Below, piece after piece: positions 1 through 10,916 of a stretch of DNA of 64,000 bases. Every line of letters starts with the position of its first letter. The first letter of the stretch is position 1. The stretch is from Vermamoeba vermiformis (Eukaryota > Tubulinea > Echinamoebida), in assembly GCA_045837725.1 (NCBI GenBank), contig JBEWZL010000260.1, positions 1-64,000 on the forward strand. The letters are read 5' to 3'. The notes beneath the pieces are model-generated. The model made no database searches and was not told where the DNA came from. It saw only the letters and a program-made list of their open reading frames with translations. The translations under genes were made by a program, and so were the position numbers.

Positions 1-192
1 AACCCTAACCCTAACCCTAACCCTAACCCTAACCCTAACCCTAACCCTAACCCTAACCCTAACCCTAACCCTAACCCTAACCCTAACCCTAACCCTAACC
101 CTAACCCTAACCCTAACCCTAACCCTAACCCTAACCCTAACCCTAACCCTAACCCTAACCCTAACCCTAACCCTAACCCTAACCCTAACCCT
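1..192. repeat. Telomere repeat array (CCCTAA)n
   Basis: Thirty-two uninterrupted 6-base repeats start at base 1. The C-rich strand runs 5' to 3' into the chromosome, as expected for the left end of a chromosome with TTAGGG telomeres. The array stops abruptly at 192 and is followed by unique AT-rich sequence, so this is a true terminus, not an interstitial block. Confidence 0.98.
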
Positions 193-1604
193 CAACAAGA
201 TAAAATATCTTGTCTGTGGTGTTGCAGTGAAAGATAAGTGTAAATTCGAAAAAATCAAAAATTCGTGGCCAAGTCCCTTCATTTTTCGAAAAATTCGAAC
301 TTTCAGCAATGTTAATAAATTTTATATGATAAATCATCTAAAATATAGACTAGACTACCCTGCAAAGGAGAGGTCTGTGAGTGTCCGTGACTCAGAGCTA
401 GAATTAACCGAAAAGTGTCGGGAACGGTGATTTGCCTGCGGCATTGCGGCATTACGACGCTGGCGCCGCAGCTACTTCGGGCCTCTGTATCTCTGCATCA
501 CTATCACCAAATGTAATGGGACTTGGTGGTACGCTCGGGCCTTCGGCCCTCGCTGCATGGAACAACTCCCGGAAATTTCGGTGAAATTTCGTTAGAGATC
601 CAGGGGCCCGAAAAGCGAAGCATAAGCCCTAACCCTAACTCTGGGATTGCTGATACAAACCATACTTTCAATTTTACCAAGCCACAGACCTTGGTGCAGA
701 CTCAGATCCAGGGATCAAATTGAGCTAACTTCAACACAGATCTTGTTTATTACTTGCATTAGCTATTATTGATTGATTAAACACTGATTCTGAAGTCAAT
801 TCTCAATTTTGACACTTCACTCTTGGCACTGACTCAGACCAAGGGATTGGATCAAGCTGACTTCAACTTAGATCTGTTATTTTCTTTATATTCACTATGA
901 TTCATTGATTAAACACTGATTCAGAGGTCAAAATCCAACTTTGGTTCTTGACTCTGACTCCTGGGATAGGGTTGTCTCCTTCTACCTAGGACTAACTTGA
1001 CATTTCAGCTTGAAACTTCAAATACACTGTTTATATAATGTTTTAACATGTTTCTGATTGATTTGGCATGGGTTTGGATCCTATCTCAAAGTTACTTAGC
1101 AGCTGATCAGGGATTCAAATTCTTGAAGTATGGATCAACTGTCGGAACAGGTCGATACTATTGTGATAAATATACATAAATATAGTAACATAAGAATATG
1201 AAAGAGATTCATCAATCCAATATCATGGCTCTGAGATCTGGAGGCTATCTGGATGCATCAAAGGCTGCAAACATGCAATCTTTGCAGATATGGCATGGAT
1301 GGGTGACAGTTCATATGAATATGCTATGATCCAAGTATGAGCTGATTCCAACATGAAGAAGCTGATATCCAGATCTGGTAAGAACTTGGCTGAAATCTGT
1401 TGCTGGATTTTGGGTGTCAGAGTCACGAGCAGATCAAGGGGTCCTATTGATAAGGTATACACAACTAATAGTAAAAACACTCTAAACCAAAATATAAATG
1501 GATTCTGTTGCAGTAATGTGTGTTCGTTCAATGAGCATCATACTTAGCCTTTGTTTTGTATGCTGAATGGACAGGTTGAAATTCTTCAAATAAAAGTTGA
1601 GATT
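193..1604. other. Subtelomeric sequence without a recognisable gene
   Basis: No open frame here looks like a gene; those present are short and lack splice or family support. A degenerate telomere-like stretch lies at about 626-641. Two diverged copies of a ~132-bp unit follow at about 693-957. The rest is AT-rich sequence with no structure that I can name. Confidence 0.6.
693..957. repeat. Two diverged direct copies of a ~132-bp subtelomeric unit
   Basis: Copy 1 (about 693-825) and copy 2 (about 826-957) share the order 'gactcagaycmagggat', 'agctgacttcaacwyagatc', 'tgattaaacactgattc', then a gaggtcaa-like stretch. The shared 'tgattaaacactgattc' begins at 774 and again at 906, giving the period of 132. 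The copies differ at many sites, so the duplication is old. Confidence 0.7.
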
Positions 1605-2545
1605 TTATTTAGTGTTTGTCAATGACTGATGCTGCAATAACAAGTGTTGTGCTGATGACTCTAATTGATCTTTGTTGGGCTGATCCTTGTCTAATTCTCC
1701 ATCAGGCATTGCACTGAGCAGGTCTATTTTGCTACAAGAATTGGATGGCTTTAATCTTTTGATATTGGCAATAAACAATTTCTCATTGCTAGTTTCCTTT
1801 TGTTTGCTGAAATTCATTTAGGTGCTGGGCTAAGCTGTGCTTCATGTTGAATGATGTATGAGTCACTATGTAGTTAATTGCAGAGCGGGTGTAAGATTTA
1901 GCGCTGTAGTGATTACTTATTGGTTGGTGCTTGAATGATCACTAGCGGTGAAAAAATTACAGTGACCAGTCTCAGTGAATGAGTGAGTGAGCAAGATTGC
2001 GATCAGATAAGTGAGATTGCTTTCCTCCAATAGATTGTTTAACAATGTTGTAGCTGTTGCACTGAAATTTCAGCCACATACCTGTCTGGTGAGATCTTCA
2101 AGTTTTGGATTGGATCAACCAATCCTTGAAGCAGCAGTGAGGGCGCAATTCTACAAAAGAGCAATTCAAAGGTTGATTCCTTTGTAGATTTCTGAGCCAT
2201 GACTCTATATGCCCAACGTACAAACACTAAGTGCACATTCCAGTTGCGTTGATCTGCAATGGTGTAGCAACTTAGCATTTGCATGACAGTCTTGTTAGTC
2301 CTCCACTTGTCCATCTGTTTGAGGGTGATAGCCAGACGTGAAGATTTTATTGCAAGTGATCCAGGTGAGAAAAACTTTGCCATGATCTGACAAAAGTTGT
2401 CTTGGAGCTCCAAATTAACAGATGACTTTATTCATAAGAATATTGACAATCTCCCCATCTGAGTGCAGATTGGGAAGTGCTTCTACCCAATTTGTAAGGT
2501 AATCTTGAATAACAAGTATCCACCAATACTTGTTATGTTTCTTAA
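1605..2545 (-). mobile_element. Ty3/gypsy pol fossil (integrase region), degraded
   Basis: On the minus strand, remnants read like a Ty3/gypsy integrase core (about 2,545 to 2,039), followed by a stretch resembling the integrase C-terminal linker (to about 1,605). Recognisable family wording includes a YLTNWVEALPN-like segment, a YHPQTDGQ-like segment and an STFELLFCR-like segment. No LTRs are visible nearby and the element is clearly broken in several places. It is much older than the whole-looking gypsy element at 35.8-41.3 kb and not obviously the same subfamily. Confidence 0.7.
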
Positions 2546-2676
2546 TATTTTATATTACATTTTGTTGTGTTTTCTGATTTTTGGGGTTTTGGTTGAAATG
2601 TGTAATAAATTCTGTTCAGCAACAACAAAAAAACAAAATGCAACAAATCACTGTAAAAATGCACCTTCTAAACCCA

Positions 2677-2750
2677 GTGAATTACAAGAAGATAGCTCCA
2701 GAAGCAATCTTTGTTTTTTACTTTGAAGCAGATGAAGAAAAGAAAAGAAA
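2677..2750 (+). repeat. Duplicated ~75-bp segment, copy 1
   Basis: About 75 bp here, from 'gtgaattacaagaagat' through 'ctttgaagca' to an A/G-rich tail, recur at 5,360-5,436 in the same orientation with modest divergence. The same frame stays open in both, with a shared FVFYFEA peptide, so this could be a duplicated exon of an unrecognised gene. No complete gene model can be built around either copy. Confidence 0.6.
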
Positions 2751-3084
2751 AATCTTGCAAGCTGTATCAGGTGCAAGACCATTAGTTGCTGTGATAACTC
2801 CAAATCATCCAAAAGATAGGATTTATTACAAAGGCAAGTTGATTTTATCAGACTGGAGATTATCAATAGAGTGCCAGCTAAGAGAAGATTTGAGTGCTGC
2901 TGATGAAGTTTTGCCTTGGAACAGCCAAAAATTTGATAGAGTCGTAATAATGTAGTGACCTTAATACACAATAACTAATTAAAAACTTGCTTTTGTTAAT
3001 TGTATAAAATATGTTAAGAATTAAACTAATAAATTAGTTTAAAAAAAATCCAAACAATGCTAAGTATAATGGGTAGCAGTTAAC

Positions 3085-3600
3085 TTAGAATTCCTTTTCA
3101 GAATAGTACTGCCAATGCTTGATAAATTCTGAGGTCTGGAGCAGAGTGAAAGCATAAACTTGCCAATGGGTCAGAAAAGGTTCATACTGAGCATCATCGT
3201 GGTAGACAGCTACAAGCTGTTGTTTCTGAGGCTCTTCCAAGACATTGTAAAACCCCGTGACATCCAATGATCAGAACTTGAGAGCAGTCAATTGCCTAGT
3301 GAACCACTTGAGCTCATAAATATCTTCCCACCATCATGTGACTTTCAACGTCTCAATAATTCTGAGTTGATAGGTTTCAAACCAGGATGGGAATGATAAC
3401 AACTTGCTGCACTTGATTGAAACACCAATTAATTTTGGGGAGAGCTTAGTTGCCACTAAGACAATGTCATGGAACCTTCCCAAATTAACTAAACATAATG
3501 GTCATTTAGCATCTGAATCAGGATGAGTAGTTCAAAACACAGTTTGTTATATACCAGTTCCACCTTAGTTTATTTGAAAATTCCTGTTAGGGAACTGGTC
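3085..3600 (-). pseudogene. Pseudogene fragment of the F-box/LRR-like family
   Basis: The last 60 codons (3,267 to 3,085) match the C-terminus of the gene at 7,902-8,998: both carry a V-FYxxLE segment, then LVAVY, a THWQ/TYWQ motif and a final HWxYxSE. Nucleotide similarity continues upstream to about 3,475-3,600, including shared words near 'ccaattaattttgg', but the frame is interrupted and the first exon is missing. It is a decayed duplicate on the telomeric side of its intact relatives. Confidence 0.75.
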
Positions 3601-5020
3601 TAAATTTGAATTAATGTACACAAATAGCTCACTAGCAACATCTGCGTTAGGAAATGATTTTGTGATGTAGAATAAAAGTTTTTTTCAATAGAGCATAGAG
3701 CAAAGAACTTTAAAAGTCTTGACTTCCAAGTGCAGAATCTGTCATGGTGAAGTGGTGACTGAGGAATAGCAGATTGAACAGCAGAACTTGTGTCAAAGGC
3801 ATCTGTAGTCATGCACACAAAAGCAAGTCCTCAAGATTGATGCTGGCAATGACAAGATGTCAGTGACATTATTGACTAGGTCGCTTAGGTGTTGTGGAAC
3901 TTGATGGAATCTGGGTTTGAGCTGTTGAATTGAATTTGAATTACATGCTTGGTACAGAATGTAAAGATAGAACGTAGAAGGATAATGTGCATTGCAGCAG
4001 CAAGGGTTGCAAGGGCCATGATGTCTCACTACTTGCTGGGCCTTTAATGGATGCAATCAGTTAGTGCAACTTGTCAATGTCCCACTTGAGTCAGCGTCTT
4101 CATGAAGCATGCATTGTAGTCAGTGACAACCTCATTAATCAGGTGTGAATGCTGTCCAAAGTGATGAAATTGAGAGTTCTGTTCAGTGGTGAGAAGTTAG
4201 CTCTGAACATTTCAAACCAATCCTGGAGTTGTAGTTGGGCCAATAACATCTCCTTTTTAGGGATCCAATGTCATAGAACTTTGAAACCCATTAACAACAT
4301 TACAATTCTTGGGAAAGAAGCATGCCAATTGATTTTCAAGAATTTCAAAGTTTCTCCAACATTTTCTGATGGTTTTGTCAAGGATTTAAAGGATCTAAGG
4401 GTTTTCCATTGATTTCCATTGAATCTCCATTGCTTCATTTGTTTCCATTAAATTCCAGAGATTTTTGGAAGGAGAGATTAACAAAAAGTTTCTAGTGGCC
4501 CTTTAGTTTATAAGGTTAGACTTTGACATAAAGAATTCCATCTGGCACAGCCCAGTAATTGAATTAACTGTCACAAAAGAAAGTTTACCTAATCTTCCAG
4601 GGCTGCTGAAAACAGGGAAATTTGGCAACTGAAAGCAAGTTTCCCTGTGTCAGCCAAATTTACCTGAATTTATTCATGAATTGTAATTATTCATGAACCA
4701 GAAAAAAAATTAAAGTAAAAAATAGATTTTACATTTTACTCCTCAAATGGATGATTTTCCATCTAGACATTAGCTATTTAGCCCTGGGCACAAAAAAATT
4801 CCTCCAATAGTGAAGGATACTAGGAAAAAATAATGTGTAGTGGAGCCTCAGGATGTCACCTTGTACTTTCTTGGGTTGACTTATATGCACAACCCATCAA
4901 ATCTTCACACTAAGCTAAGAAAAAATGAAGACCTCAATGGTCAAATAACAGATCAATTTTAATTCTCTTTCGTTTTTTAGCAACACTGTTGATTGAAAAT
5001 TTTATTTAAAGTTTACAACA
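3601..5020. other. Gene-free subtelomeric stretch
   Basis: Frames here are short and unsupported. 'ttccatt'-rich simple sequence lies at about 4,400-4,450 and a remnant of the 47-bp repeat family at about 4,595-4,705. The minus-strand frame at 3,793-4,056 is Cys/His-rich, but no splice partner or family likeness is visible, so it is left unannotated. Confidence 0.5.
4595..4705 (+). repeat. Remnant of the 47-bp repeat family terminus
   Basis: The order 'ccagggctgctgaaaaca', 'aaatttggca', 'caaatttacctgaattta', 'ttcatgaattgtaa' matches, in reverse-complement order, the right-hand sequences at 45,860-46,075 and 47,290-47,565. Those have an 'attcatgaa'-rich AT segment followed by 47-bp units. One to two worn units remain here, so the family is spread across 43 kb of this chromosome end. 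Confidence 0.65.
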
Positions 5021-5233
5021 TCAACAGCAATTACATGGTTTGGGAATTGTGTAAATTAATTCATATGTGGAATACGGAGGAAAAAGGATTGGGGCCAATA
5101 GTTTAAGCAACCCCATTGAAGAAAACCGCTCGTTTATAGTGTATGGCCCATGTACTTCAAATGCAAAGCCTGAGGGGACCTGGGCAGCCAATAATCCTTC
5201 AACTCCATAACAAGTAAGTGTGATTTGTTCCAT
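5021..5233 (-). CDS. Hypothetical 70-residue protein
   Basis: A single-exon frame of 70 codons opens with MEQITLTCYGVEG and ends with a Cys-rich KPCNCC tail. It lies at the telomeric edge of the compact minus-strand gene block and shares its orientation. No family is recognised. It may be the last exon of something larger, because the upstream sequence is AT-rich and could hold an intron. It is listed for its orientation and its non-repetitive codon use, with low confidence. Confidence 0.3.
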   Translation of the reverse strand: MEQITLTCYGVEGLLAAQVPSGFAFEVHGPYTINERFSSMGLLKLLAPILFPPYSTYELIYTIPKPCNCC

Positions 5234-5359
5234 AGAGTGATTTTTTCTCTTCAGTAAATATTCCTTTTCTTTTAACGTGTAATAAAAGTTTAATCTGAAT
5301 TGTTTTTATATTTTACAAAAAATGTATCTTCTTATAATTCCGATGAATGTTCTGAATCC

Positions 5360-5436
5360 GTGAATTACAGGAAGATCGCTCGTGATGATGCAAAGATCTT
5401 TGTTTTTTACTTTGAAGCAAGAAAAGAAAAGAAAGG
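5360..5436 (+). repeat. Duplicated ~75-bp segment, copy 2
   Basis: Same-strand relative of 2,677-2,750. The shared stretch runs from 'gtgaattacaggaagat' to the purine-rich end after 'ctttgaagca', and again leaves the FVFYFEA frame open. The plus-strand frame around it soon enters low-complexity hydrophobic codons and is probably not a gene. Confidence 0.6.
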
Positions 5437-5559
5437 CAACATTCACATCATAGTAATTAGAATTAAAGTTATACACTATTGTGTACTGTATTTTTGTTCA
5501 ATATTCACTTATTGTTTATTGACACTTTAAGGAGATTGAACGGCAACAATGAAAATGAT

Positions 5560-6962
5560 TTAAAAATGAGTGAGCTTCTTCCAAAGCAACTCAAATTCGT
5601 AATCATAACATATATCAACTGGATGATCCTCCCAATCTCTGCATAGTTGATCAATTGCTTGAGAAGAGCAAAACAACTTTTGGGGGAAGTGTATTCTGGC
5701 AGACAGCATCGCTGCATAGAATCCAGGAATATCAACCAATGCCTGCTGCAGAGAAGGAAAGCTTCGAACAATACTAATAAGCTCATGTTTGGATCTTAGC
5801 CATTGATTTGCTCCTTTAATCTGCAAGACCCTCAGTTGCCCATATTTAGAAGGGGATGAAAGCATTGATAACGGAATTAAATTGAAGCTTGAACACCTAA
5901 TTCTGAGGCCAATTAACTGACTGCTTACATTGTGAACCATTTTCACTATTTGGTGGAAATTCACCGATCTGCTCTTGGTTTCCCAGTCAACAAATTGTAA
6001 CATTGGCAACTCTGCCAAACGAACATTTTGATCATCATACATAGAGAAACCTTCTTCAGAAGTGTGTACAACAAACAACTTGTTTAGAAATCGGGGCAAT
6101 AAAGTTAAAAATGGTTTGATGTGTCCCTCATGTCCCTTTAATGTTGCAGATGCCACATACATCCAGTTATCCAAGTAAGTCAGTCTTAAACGCTTTTTTA
6201 AACAGGGGTTTTGCCAAAATGAATATAATGTACTTACAAAGGGGCTCTGGGCTCGGAAGGATCATGTTCATGTAGAGAGCAGTAGAGGAGCTCAACCTTT
6301 TTCAATGTTGGGCACATTTTAAGACCGTAAGTAAAGCGTGACAAAGTCAGATCAACTTTGTAAAAACAGATGTGCTCCAATGATGAAAAGGGAATGTAGA
6401 GTTTTGGGGTGCAAGTAAACCAAAGTTTTTTCTGCTTGGATAGATCTCCTTTAACCTTTCCTAAAAGAATATGTCTGATCACAGCATAGCCCATCTTCTT
6501 AGAAGAGAAATCTATGGAGACTCCATGATAGTTATCCAAAATAGCAAGAACTCGGCTCATGCTGGTAGTGGAGCAGAACAGCATTGCCATCATATCTGAA
6601 GGATGTAAAAGATCACAAATTTGAACCAACACATCAATAACAATGCTTTCTAAATAGCACGTAAAAGGAAGTTTAAGGTCAAACTCCCCATCATTTGATT
6701 CAAAGCTGTCACTAGCGGATTCACTGCTAATGAAGATGTAATCAGGAACTCCTGTGTAGACTGTGGCTTGCTGTAAATATATCAGAAGAGAGTATTTTTT
6801 AAGTACATTGAAGAATTGAATTAACTGCATATTGCATACAAAGGCAATTTTAATATTTGTTAATAAAACTGGTCTAACACTAACACTATCTTCTGAAAAT
6901 GAAAGCTCATCCTGAAGGCCATCCAAATGTTGAGAACTACTATTAGCAGAATTATTCTCCAT
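5560..6962 (-). CDS. F-box/LRR-like protein, family copy 1
   Basis: Two exons are joined by an intron at about 6,175-6,236 (GTAAGT donor). The first encodes a Ser/Asp-rich N-terminus and a helical F-box-like segment (VQICDLLHPSDMMAMLFCST). A block with RHILLGKVKGDL and LWFTCTP follows, then leucine-rich repeats (CPTLKKVELLYCSL). The second exon continues the repeats and ends KKLTHF. Order and many residues match the gene at 7,902-8,998 (QPILQGKVEADV, LYLTCTP, CPKLWKVELLYCTF), so the two are tandem paralogues. By family knowledge such proteins are often SCF adaptors, which is an inference here. The start at 6,962 (MENNS) is preferred, but an upstream in-frame ATG at 6,998 exists and residues 30-75 may hide another short intron. 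Confidence 0.65.
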
Positions 6963-7214
6963 TAAGAGTAGTTGCTTTGGGGTCCCATAGAATGTCAAAA
7001 AACAACTTTTTCACAAAACAGCAATTTAATTAAAGTTTTAACTAAATAAAATGCATTTAGAATAGGAATTTTTACTTTCCTATCGTGAAAAAACTTGCTA
7101 ATTTTTTGTTAGTGTTCAAGCAAGGAAAATTAGGATTCTAATTTATTCAGCAGGGTAACTGGTAGAATCAACATCAATTTCATTTAAAGAGTAAAAATGC
7201 TGTGACTGGTTGCT

Positions 7215-7844
7215 CTAATCCATCCAAATACTCTCATTAGCTTCAGGATTTAAGTTGTTGCTCAGTTCCATGATACAATCATCCTCAATGTTGCTTTGAC
7301 AGCCTTCCCCTGAAGTCTTTGTTTGAAGTCTTTCCAACTGTTCCTTATCAACTACAATTTCAATCAAGAAGTGAAATTTCTGTGCACAGAAAGTAAAAGC
7401 ACCTTCATGATCCGAAAGCTCAAAGAATTTGTTCATTATACATTGTTTCTTGTCTAAGTGGTAATTAGGTTTGATTGTTGAAATTTTCAAAATCATACTG
7501 GCTATGACATGAAGCAATTCTGAAAAAAGCATCAGAATTCAGTTAAGCTGATTTATCTATTTTTACCTGATTTACAGTGTTCTTGGTCATATCCAATAAT
7601 GTTGCTAATGCAAGTCTAGAAAATGTCAAATAAGCATTTTGAGCAAGTGCCTCACCTTTAGATCATCATTGAGAATTGAGTAGTTTAGCAAATCACTGGT
7701 CCTTTGCTTAAAATTATTGATTGTTTTTCTAGGAATTGTTTCATACCTCTCTTTTTGATTTTCAGCAACTTGAAGGTAGATCTGGATAACTTCCCTTCCT
7801 TTGAACAACAAAGCAGGGCCTGGTACTGGCAAGACACTGCTCAT
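7215..7844 (-). CDS. Unrecognised ~190-residue protein
   Basis: Three exons fit in phase. 7,844 to about 7,656 encodes MSSVLPVPGPALLFKG onward to NDDLK. A short middle exon encodes TCISNIIGYDQEHCKS. The last exon runs to 7,215 and ends NESIWMD. Introns are about 40 and 47 nt with GTGAGG and GTAAAA donors. The C-terminal third is acidic. It lies 57 bp downstream of the F-box/LRR gene at 7,902-8,998, on the same strand. No family is recognised. Confidence 0.55.
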
Positions 7845-7901
7845 TATTTTGACTTACAATTATAATTAAAAATTTATTTGTATCTTTCCACGTAAAAATA
7901 T

Positions 7902-8998
7902 TCACCAGGAATTTTCTGAACAATAAGTCCAGTGCTTTAGAAATTCGTAGTTTTGGTACAAGGTTAATTCAAAATCTTGCCAGTATGTAAGAAAAGCATT
8001 GCGTTGACTACCATCACAGTAAACTGCTACCAAATTGGTTTTTTGGAGATCTTCCAAACTATCATAAAAACTTGGAATATCAACAGAGCAGAATCTTAGC
8101 TTTTCCAATTGCTTAGTAAACCACTTGAGATTTGCTTGTGAAAAATATCTTCCTTCGCAGCCTTTGATTTGCAACATGTCAATGTCAGCCAATTGATAAC
8201 TTTCAAGCCACCAAGGAAAGGGCATGAATTTGAGGCATTGAATAGACAGTCCAATTAATTTTGGAGACAGTTGTACAACTACTGACATAATATCATGGAA
8301 AGAAATCTCCCTGTTGCTAGTTTCCCATGAGATGTAATGAAGAAATGGACTAGTAATTGAATAGACTGAGTCATAAATTAGTGAATCCAAGCTCTCATCA
8401 ACAATTGAAAGAGATCTCAATTGTTTTGGAATCAAAGAGAGAAAAGGAAATATATTTTCAGAGCCTCCCTTGATCATCAACACAGAGAGGGATTGCCAAG
8501 GAAGACAATAATTCAAGCTAATGCAAGACTTAGTCTATTAAGTTATGATAACACAACGTACTTGCTAACAATTGGCTCCATAATTGCATTGTCATCAAAA
8601 GTGCAGTATAAGAGTTCAACTTTCCATAACTTCGGGCAATTGTTGAAGGTCAGAGCCATTCGGTACAAAGACAAATTTACTCTGTAGTAGCATAAGTGCT
8701 TTAATGAGCCAAACAATAGGGACTTTAATGGAGTACATGTTAGATAGAGCTTGGAAATCCATGAAACATCAGCTTCAACCTTCCCTTGCAATATGGGTTG
8801 AATTAGTAAGTAGCTCATTCTTAATGTTCCAATATCAATTGATGATTTGTTGTAACTATAGGAAGGAAGGACTTGCAATGCCTTCTGTAAGCAACTCTTT
8901 GAACATCTGCACAGCTTAAGAAGCTCTGCAGGCTCTAACCACTGTACCAAGGGAAGAAATATGGAGTTTAAACTTGGACAAGCCAATTTTTTGTCCAT
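7902..8998 (-). CDS. F-box/LRR-like protein, family copy 2
   Basis: Two exons, about 350 residues. The start at 8,998 gives MDKKLACPSLNS, then an F-box-like helix pair (WLEPAELLKLCRCSKSCLQK, residues about 20-40). The shared QPILQGKVEADV and LYLTCTP block and leucine-rich repeats (GSLKHLCYYRVNLS, CPKLWKVELLYC) follow. After an intron near 8,520-8,570 (GTACGT donor, TTAG acceptor) come further repeats and a C-terminus ending HWTYCSENSW. It is the closest intact relative of the pseudogene at 3,085-3,600 and a paralogue of the gene at 5,560-6,962. A role as SCF-type substrate adaptor is inferred from the F-box plus LRR layout only. Confidence 0.7.
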
Positions 8999-9082
8999 AG
9001 TTCTACTGCATATACAATTTCAATTATTTGTTTTTTTATTTTAAAAAGTACTGTTTTAGAACCAAGTCACTGAAGTAAAATT

Positions 9083-9268
9083 ATGGAAAACTTACAGTTC
9101 TTGACAAAGAAAAGCCAAAATATTGAATTCTGCTATTTTCAGGAAGGCAATCGCTATTTTTGTGCACATGGGGAAGACTTAGATGACCATTGCCACATGT
9201 TATTCTACTCAGAAAGCAGTCTTCTAGAACATTGGTATGAACATCATGTTCCTAAGGACAAATGTTGA
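9083..9268 (+). CDS. Small Cys/His protein (61 aa), zinc-finger-like
   Basis: A single frame of 61 codons starts at an ATG with A at -3. Residues 25-56 carry FCAHGEDLDDHCHMLF and then LLEHWYEHH, a Cys/His spacing like a single C2H2-type finger. It is one of only two plus-strand genes in the 5-28 kb block, lying in the gap upstream of the gene at 7,902-8,998. The similarity is suggestive only, and the frame could be an exon of a larger gene. Confidence 0.45.
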   Translation: MENLQFLTKKSQNIEFCYFQEGNRYFCAHGEDLDDHCHMLFYSESSLLEHWYEHHVPKDKC

Positions 9269-9445
9269 CATAGAAAAGCAGCATCCTTGATAAAGCTAGT
9301 TACTTGTTAAATCTGATGACGTTGAATAAAGAATTTGTTATCTAGCAGCAGAAATGATGATTTGGTTGAGTATTTCAGTTTATTGAGCTTGTTAACGGTT
9401 TGTCTTTGTTTGAACTCTGTAACTTGGAAATATCTTCCTTAATTC

Positions 9446-9871
9446 TTACAAATTAAAGTTCTTGAACAATTCCTTACAAGGTTCACAAGGACACCAGTCC
9501 CAGGAAAAAATTTCTTTTTCTTCCCAATTCCAAAATTCTGGATCCAGTGCATCCCATTCCCCAAGAGCAAAGTCCTTGAAGTCAGTAAGGGTCATTTCTG
9601 CTTGGTATGCATTTTGAGTGGACCATCTGAAATTGCCTGCATAAGATAAAACCTGAACAATACAATTCATGCCCACTTTGCTGATGATCATTCCAACATG
9701 AATTGGGGGATCATTCACATCATTTGAAAAACAGGAATTTTTTTGCTTGGGGAATACAATCATATCTTTTGTTTGCAAAGATAGAAAGAAGTCTGTTTTT
9801 GAACCTCTCTCTGCACTCAAATAAACATCTGACAAGTCAAACAATGAACTGGATGTTTCTTCTTCAATCAT
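9446..9871 (-). CDS. Unrecognised 141-residue acidic/aromatic protein
   Basis: A single exon from MIEEETSSSLFDLSDVYLS to CKELFKNFNL. The C-terminal third is very aromatic and acidic, with EFWNWEEKEIFSWDWCPCEP (residues about 110-130) and a CPCEPC motif that could bind metal. Its start codon lies only 10 bp downstream of the stop of the gene at 9,882-10,916. Either the two genes share one transcript or the start exon is elsewhere. No family is recognised. Confidence 0.5.
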   Translation of the reverse strand: MIEEETSSSLFDLSDVYLSAERGSKTDFFLSLQTKDMIVFPKQKNSCFSNDVNDPPIHVGMIISKVGMNCIVQVLSYAGNFRWSTQNAYQAEMTLTDFKDFALGEWDALDPEFWNWEEKEIFSWDWCPCEPCKELFKNFNL

Positions 9872-9881
9872 CTTTGCAATA

Positions 9882-10916
9882 TCAAATAAATGATTTATTT
9901 AAGTTTTTACAAAAGAATAAAGCCTTAAAAAACTGGTGCATTTGTAATGAAATGTTAGGAATTTTTACTTGTTTGAATATTTCAAGCCAAATTTCGTTGG
10001 GGAGGAGTGCATAGATATGATCATTCTCTATAATGTACTTCATTGCAACAAGGCAATTGATGAAATCTTGCAACTGCTTAATATGATTTCTAAGCAGAAG
10101 ATGTCTTATTACAGCATCTCCTTTAAATCCTGCTATTTTGATTTTTGTGAGTGCCGTATTAAATTTAAGAATTTCTTTAAATGGCTCAAATGAAAACAGA
10201 GGAGGGGAATTCTTGTAGAGTGGAGCATAGCCAAAAACACTAATTGAGAGAGATACCAAAGACGAGTTGATTTTGAGAGCTTCATGCACCTCATGCAAGA
10301 CACGGTTACCAGGTAGTAGATAGGGTTTAAGTACAAGTTTTTTTAATTCTTTTGCTGTCTTTAATCCAATTGCCAAATTAGAATATACATCAGGGTGAAA
10401 GTCCTCACCAATTGAGCTGCATATTATTTTTAAAGTGTTGATGTTAGAAAGCCAAAGCAACTTTGATAAGGCTTGTAATTGACTGGAATGATTTGAGTAC
10501 AGAATAGTTAGTTCCAATGCTTGCAGATTATTTAGGGAAGCTAAAATAAATTCTGCAGAAGGGACAGTTATTGTCACCTTGAGTATTGAAAAATGCTCAA
10601 TGATTTTAAGTACTCTTAAAGGATAGGGTTTTTCAGAGTGCAATCCTAAAGAAACAGTAGCCCTTTTTTTGGTTTCCAGCAGCTCTTCTATTTGGCTGCA
10701 CAAAAAATCTGTAATTGGACATAGCAAAGTAATGCAATGAATATTGAAGTTCATTTTCATTGATTCAAAAAACTCTTCCACTTCCTCCATAGAAAAATTG
10801 CCAAAATCTGTATCCAGCACAACAGAGTGAGAAAAACTGCTTTCTATGGATATCCTGCCATGAGAAATACATGATATAGTAGAAGGGCTAAGAATTATCT
10901 CTTCTGGAAAAGACAT
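9882..10916 (-). CDS. LRR protein with C-terminal F-box-like motif, copy 1
   Basis: A single exon of 344 residues. The body is a series of leucine-rich (RNI-like) repeats such as LQALELTILYS, INTLKIICSSI and LKKLVLKPYLL. The C-terminus carries LLPNEIWLEIFKQVKIP followed by a helical tail. This tail aligns with that of the gene at 12,064-13,206 (FPLEIWMKILSFIKIP), so the two are paralogues. The LPxEIW..I pattern is that of an F-box, here at the C-terminal end as in the PRANC arrangement of poxvirus ankyrin proteins (family knowledge; the link is inference). Putative role: recruiting a substrate to an SCF ligase. Confidence 0.65.
   Translation of the reverse strand: MSFPEEIILSPSTISCISHGRISIESSFSHSVVLDTDFGNFSMEEVEEFFESMKMNFNIHCITLLCPITDFLCSQIEELLETKKRATVSLGLHSEKPYPLRVLKIIEHFSILKVTITVPSAEFILASLNNLQALELTILYSNHSSQLQALSKLLWLSNINTLKIICSSIGEDFHPDVYSNLAIGLKTAKELKKLVLKPYLLPGNRVLHEVHEALKINSSLVSLSISVFGYAPLYKNSPPLFSFEPFKEILKFNTALTKIKIAGFKGDAVIRHLLLRNHIKQLQDFINCLVAMKYIIENDHIYALLPNEIWLEIFKQVKIPNISLQMHQFFKALFFCKNLNKSFI

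Noticed and set aside
1223-1547. Overlapping frames on both strands at 1.2-1.5 kb
   Set aside because: Neither has a recognisable domain or splice context; left as part of the gene-free subtelomere.
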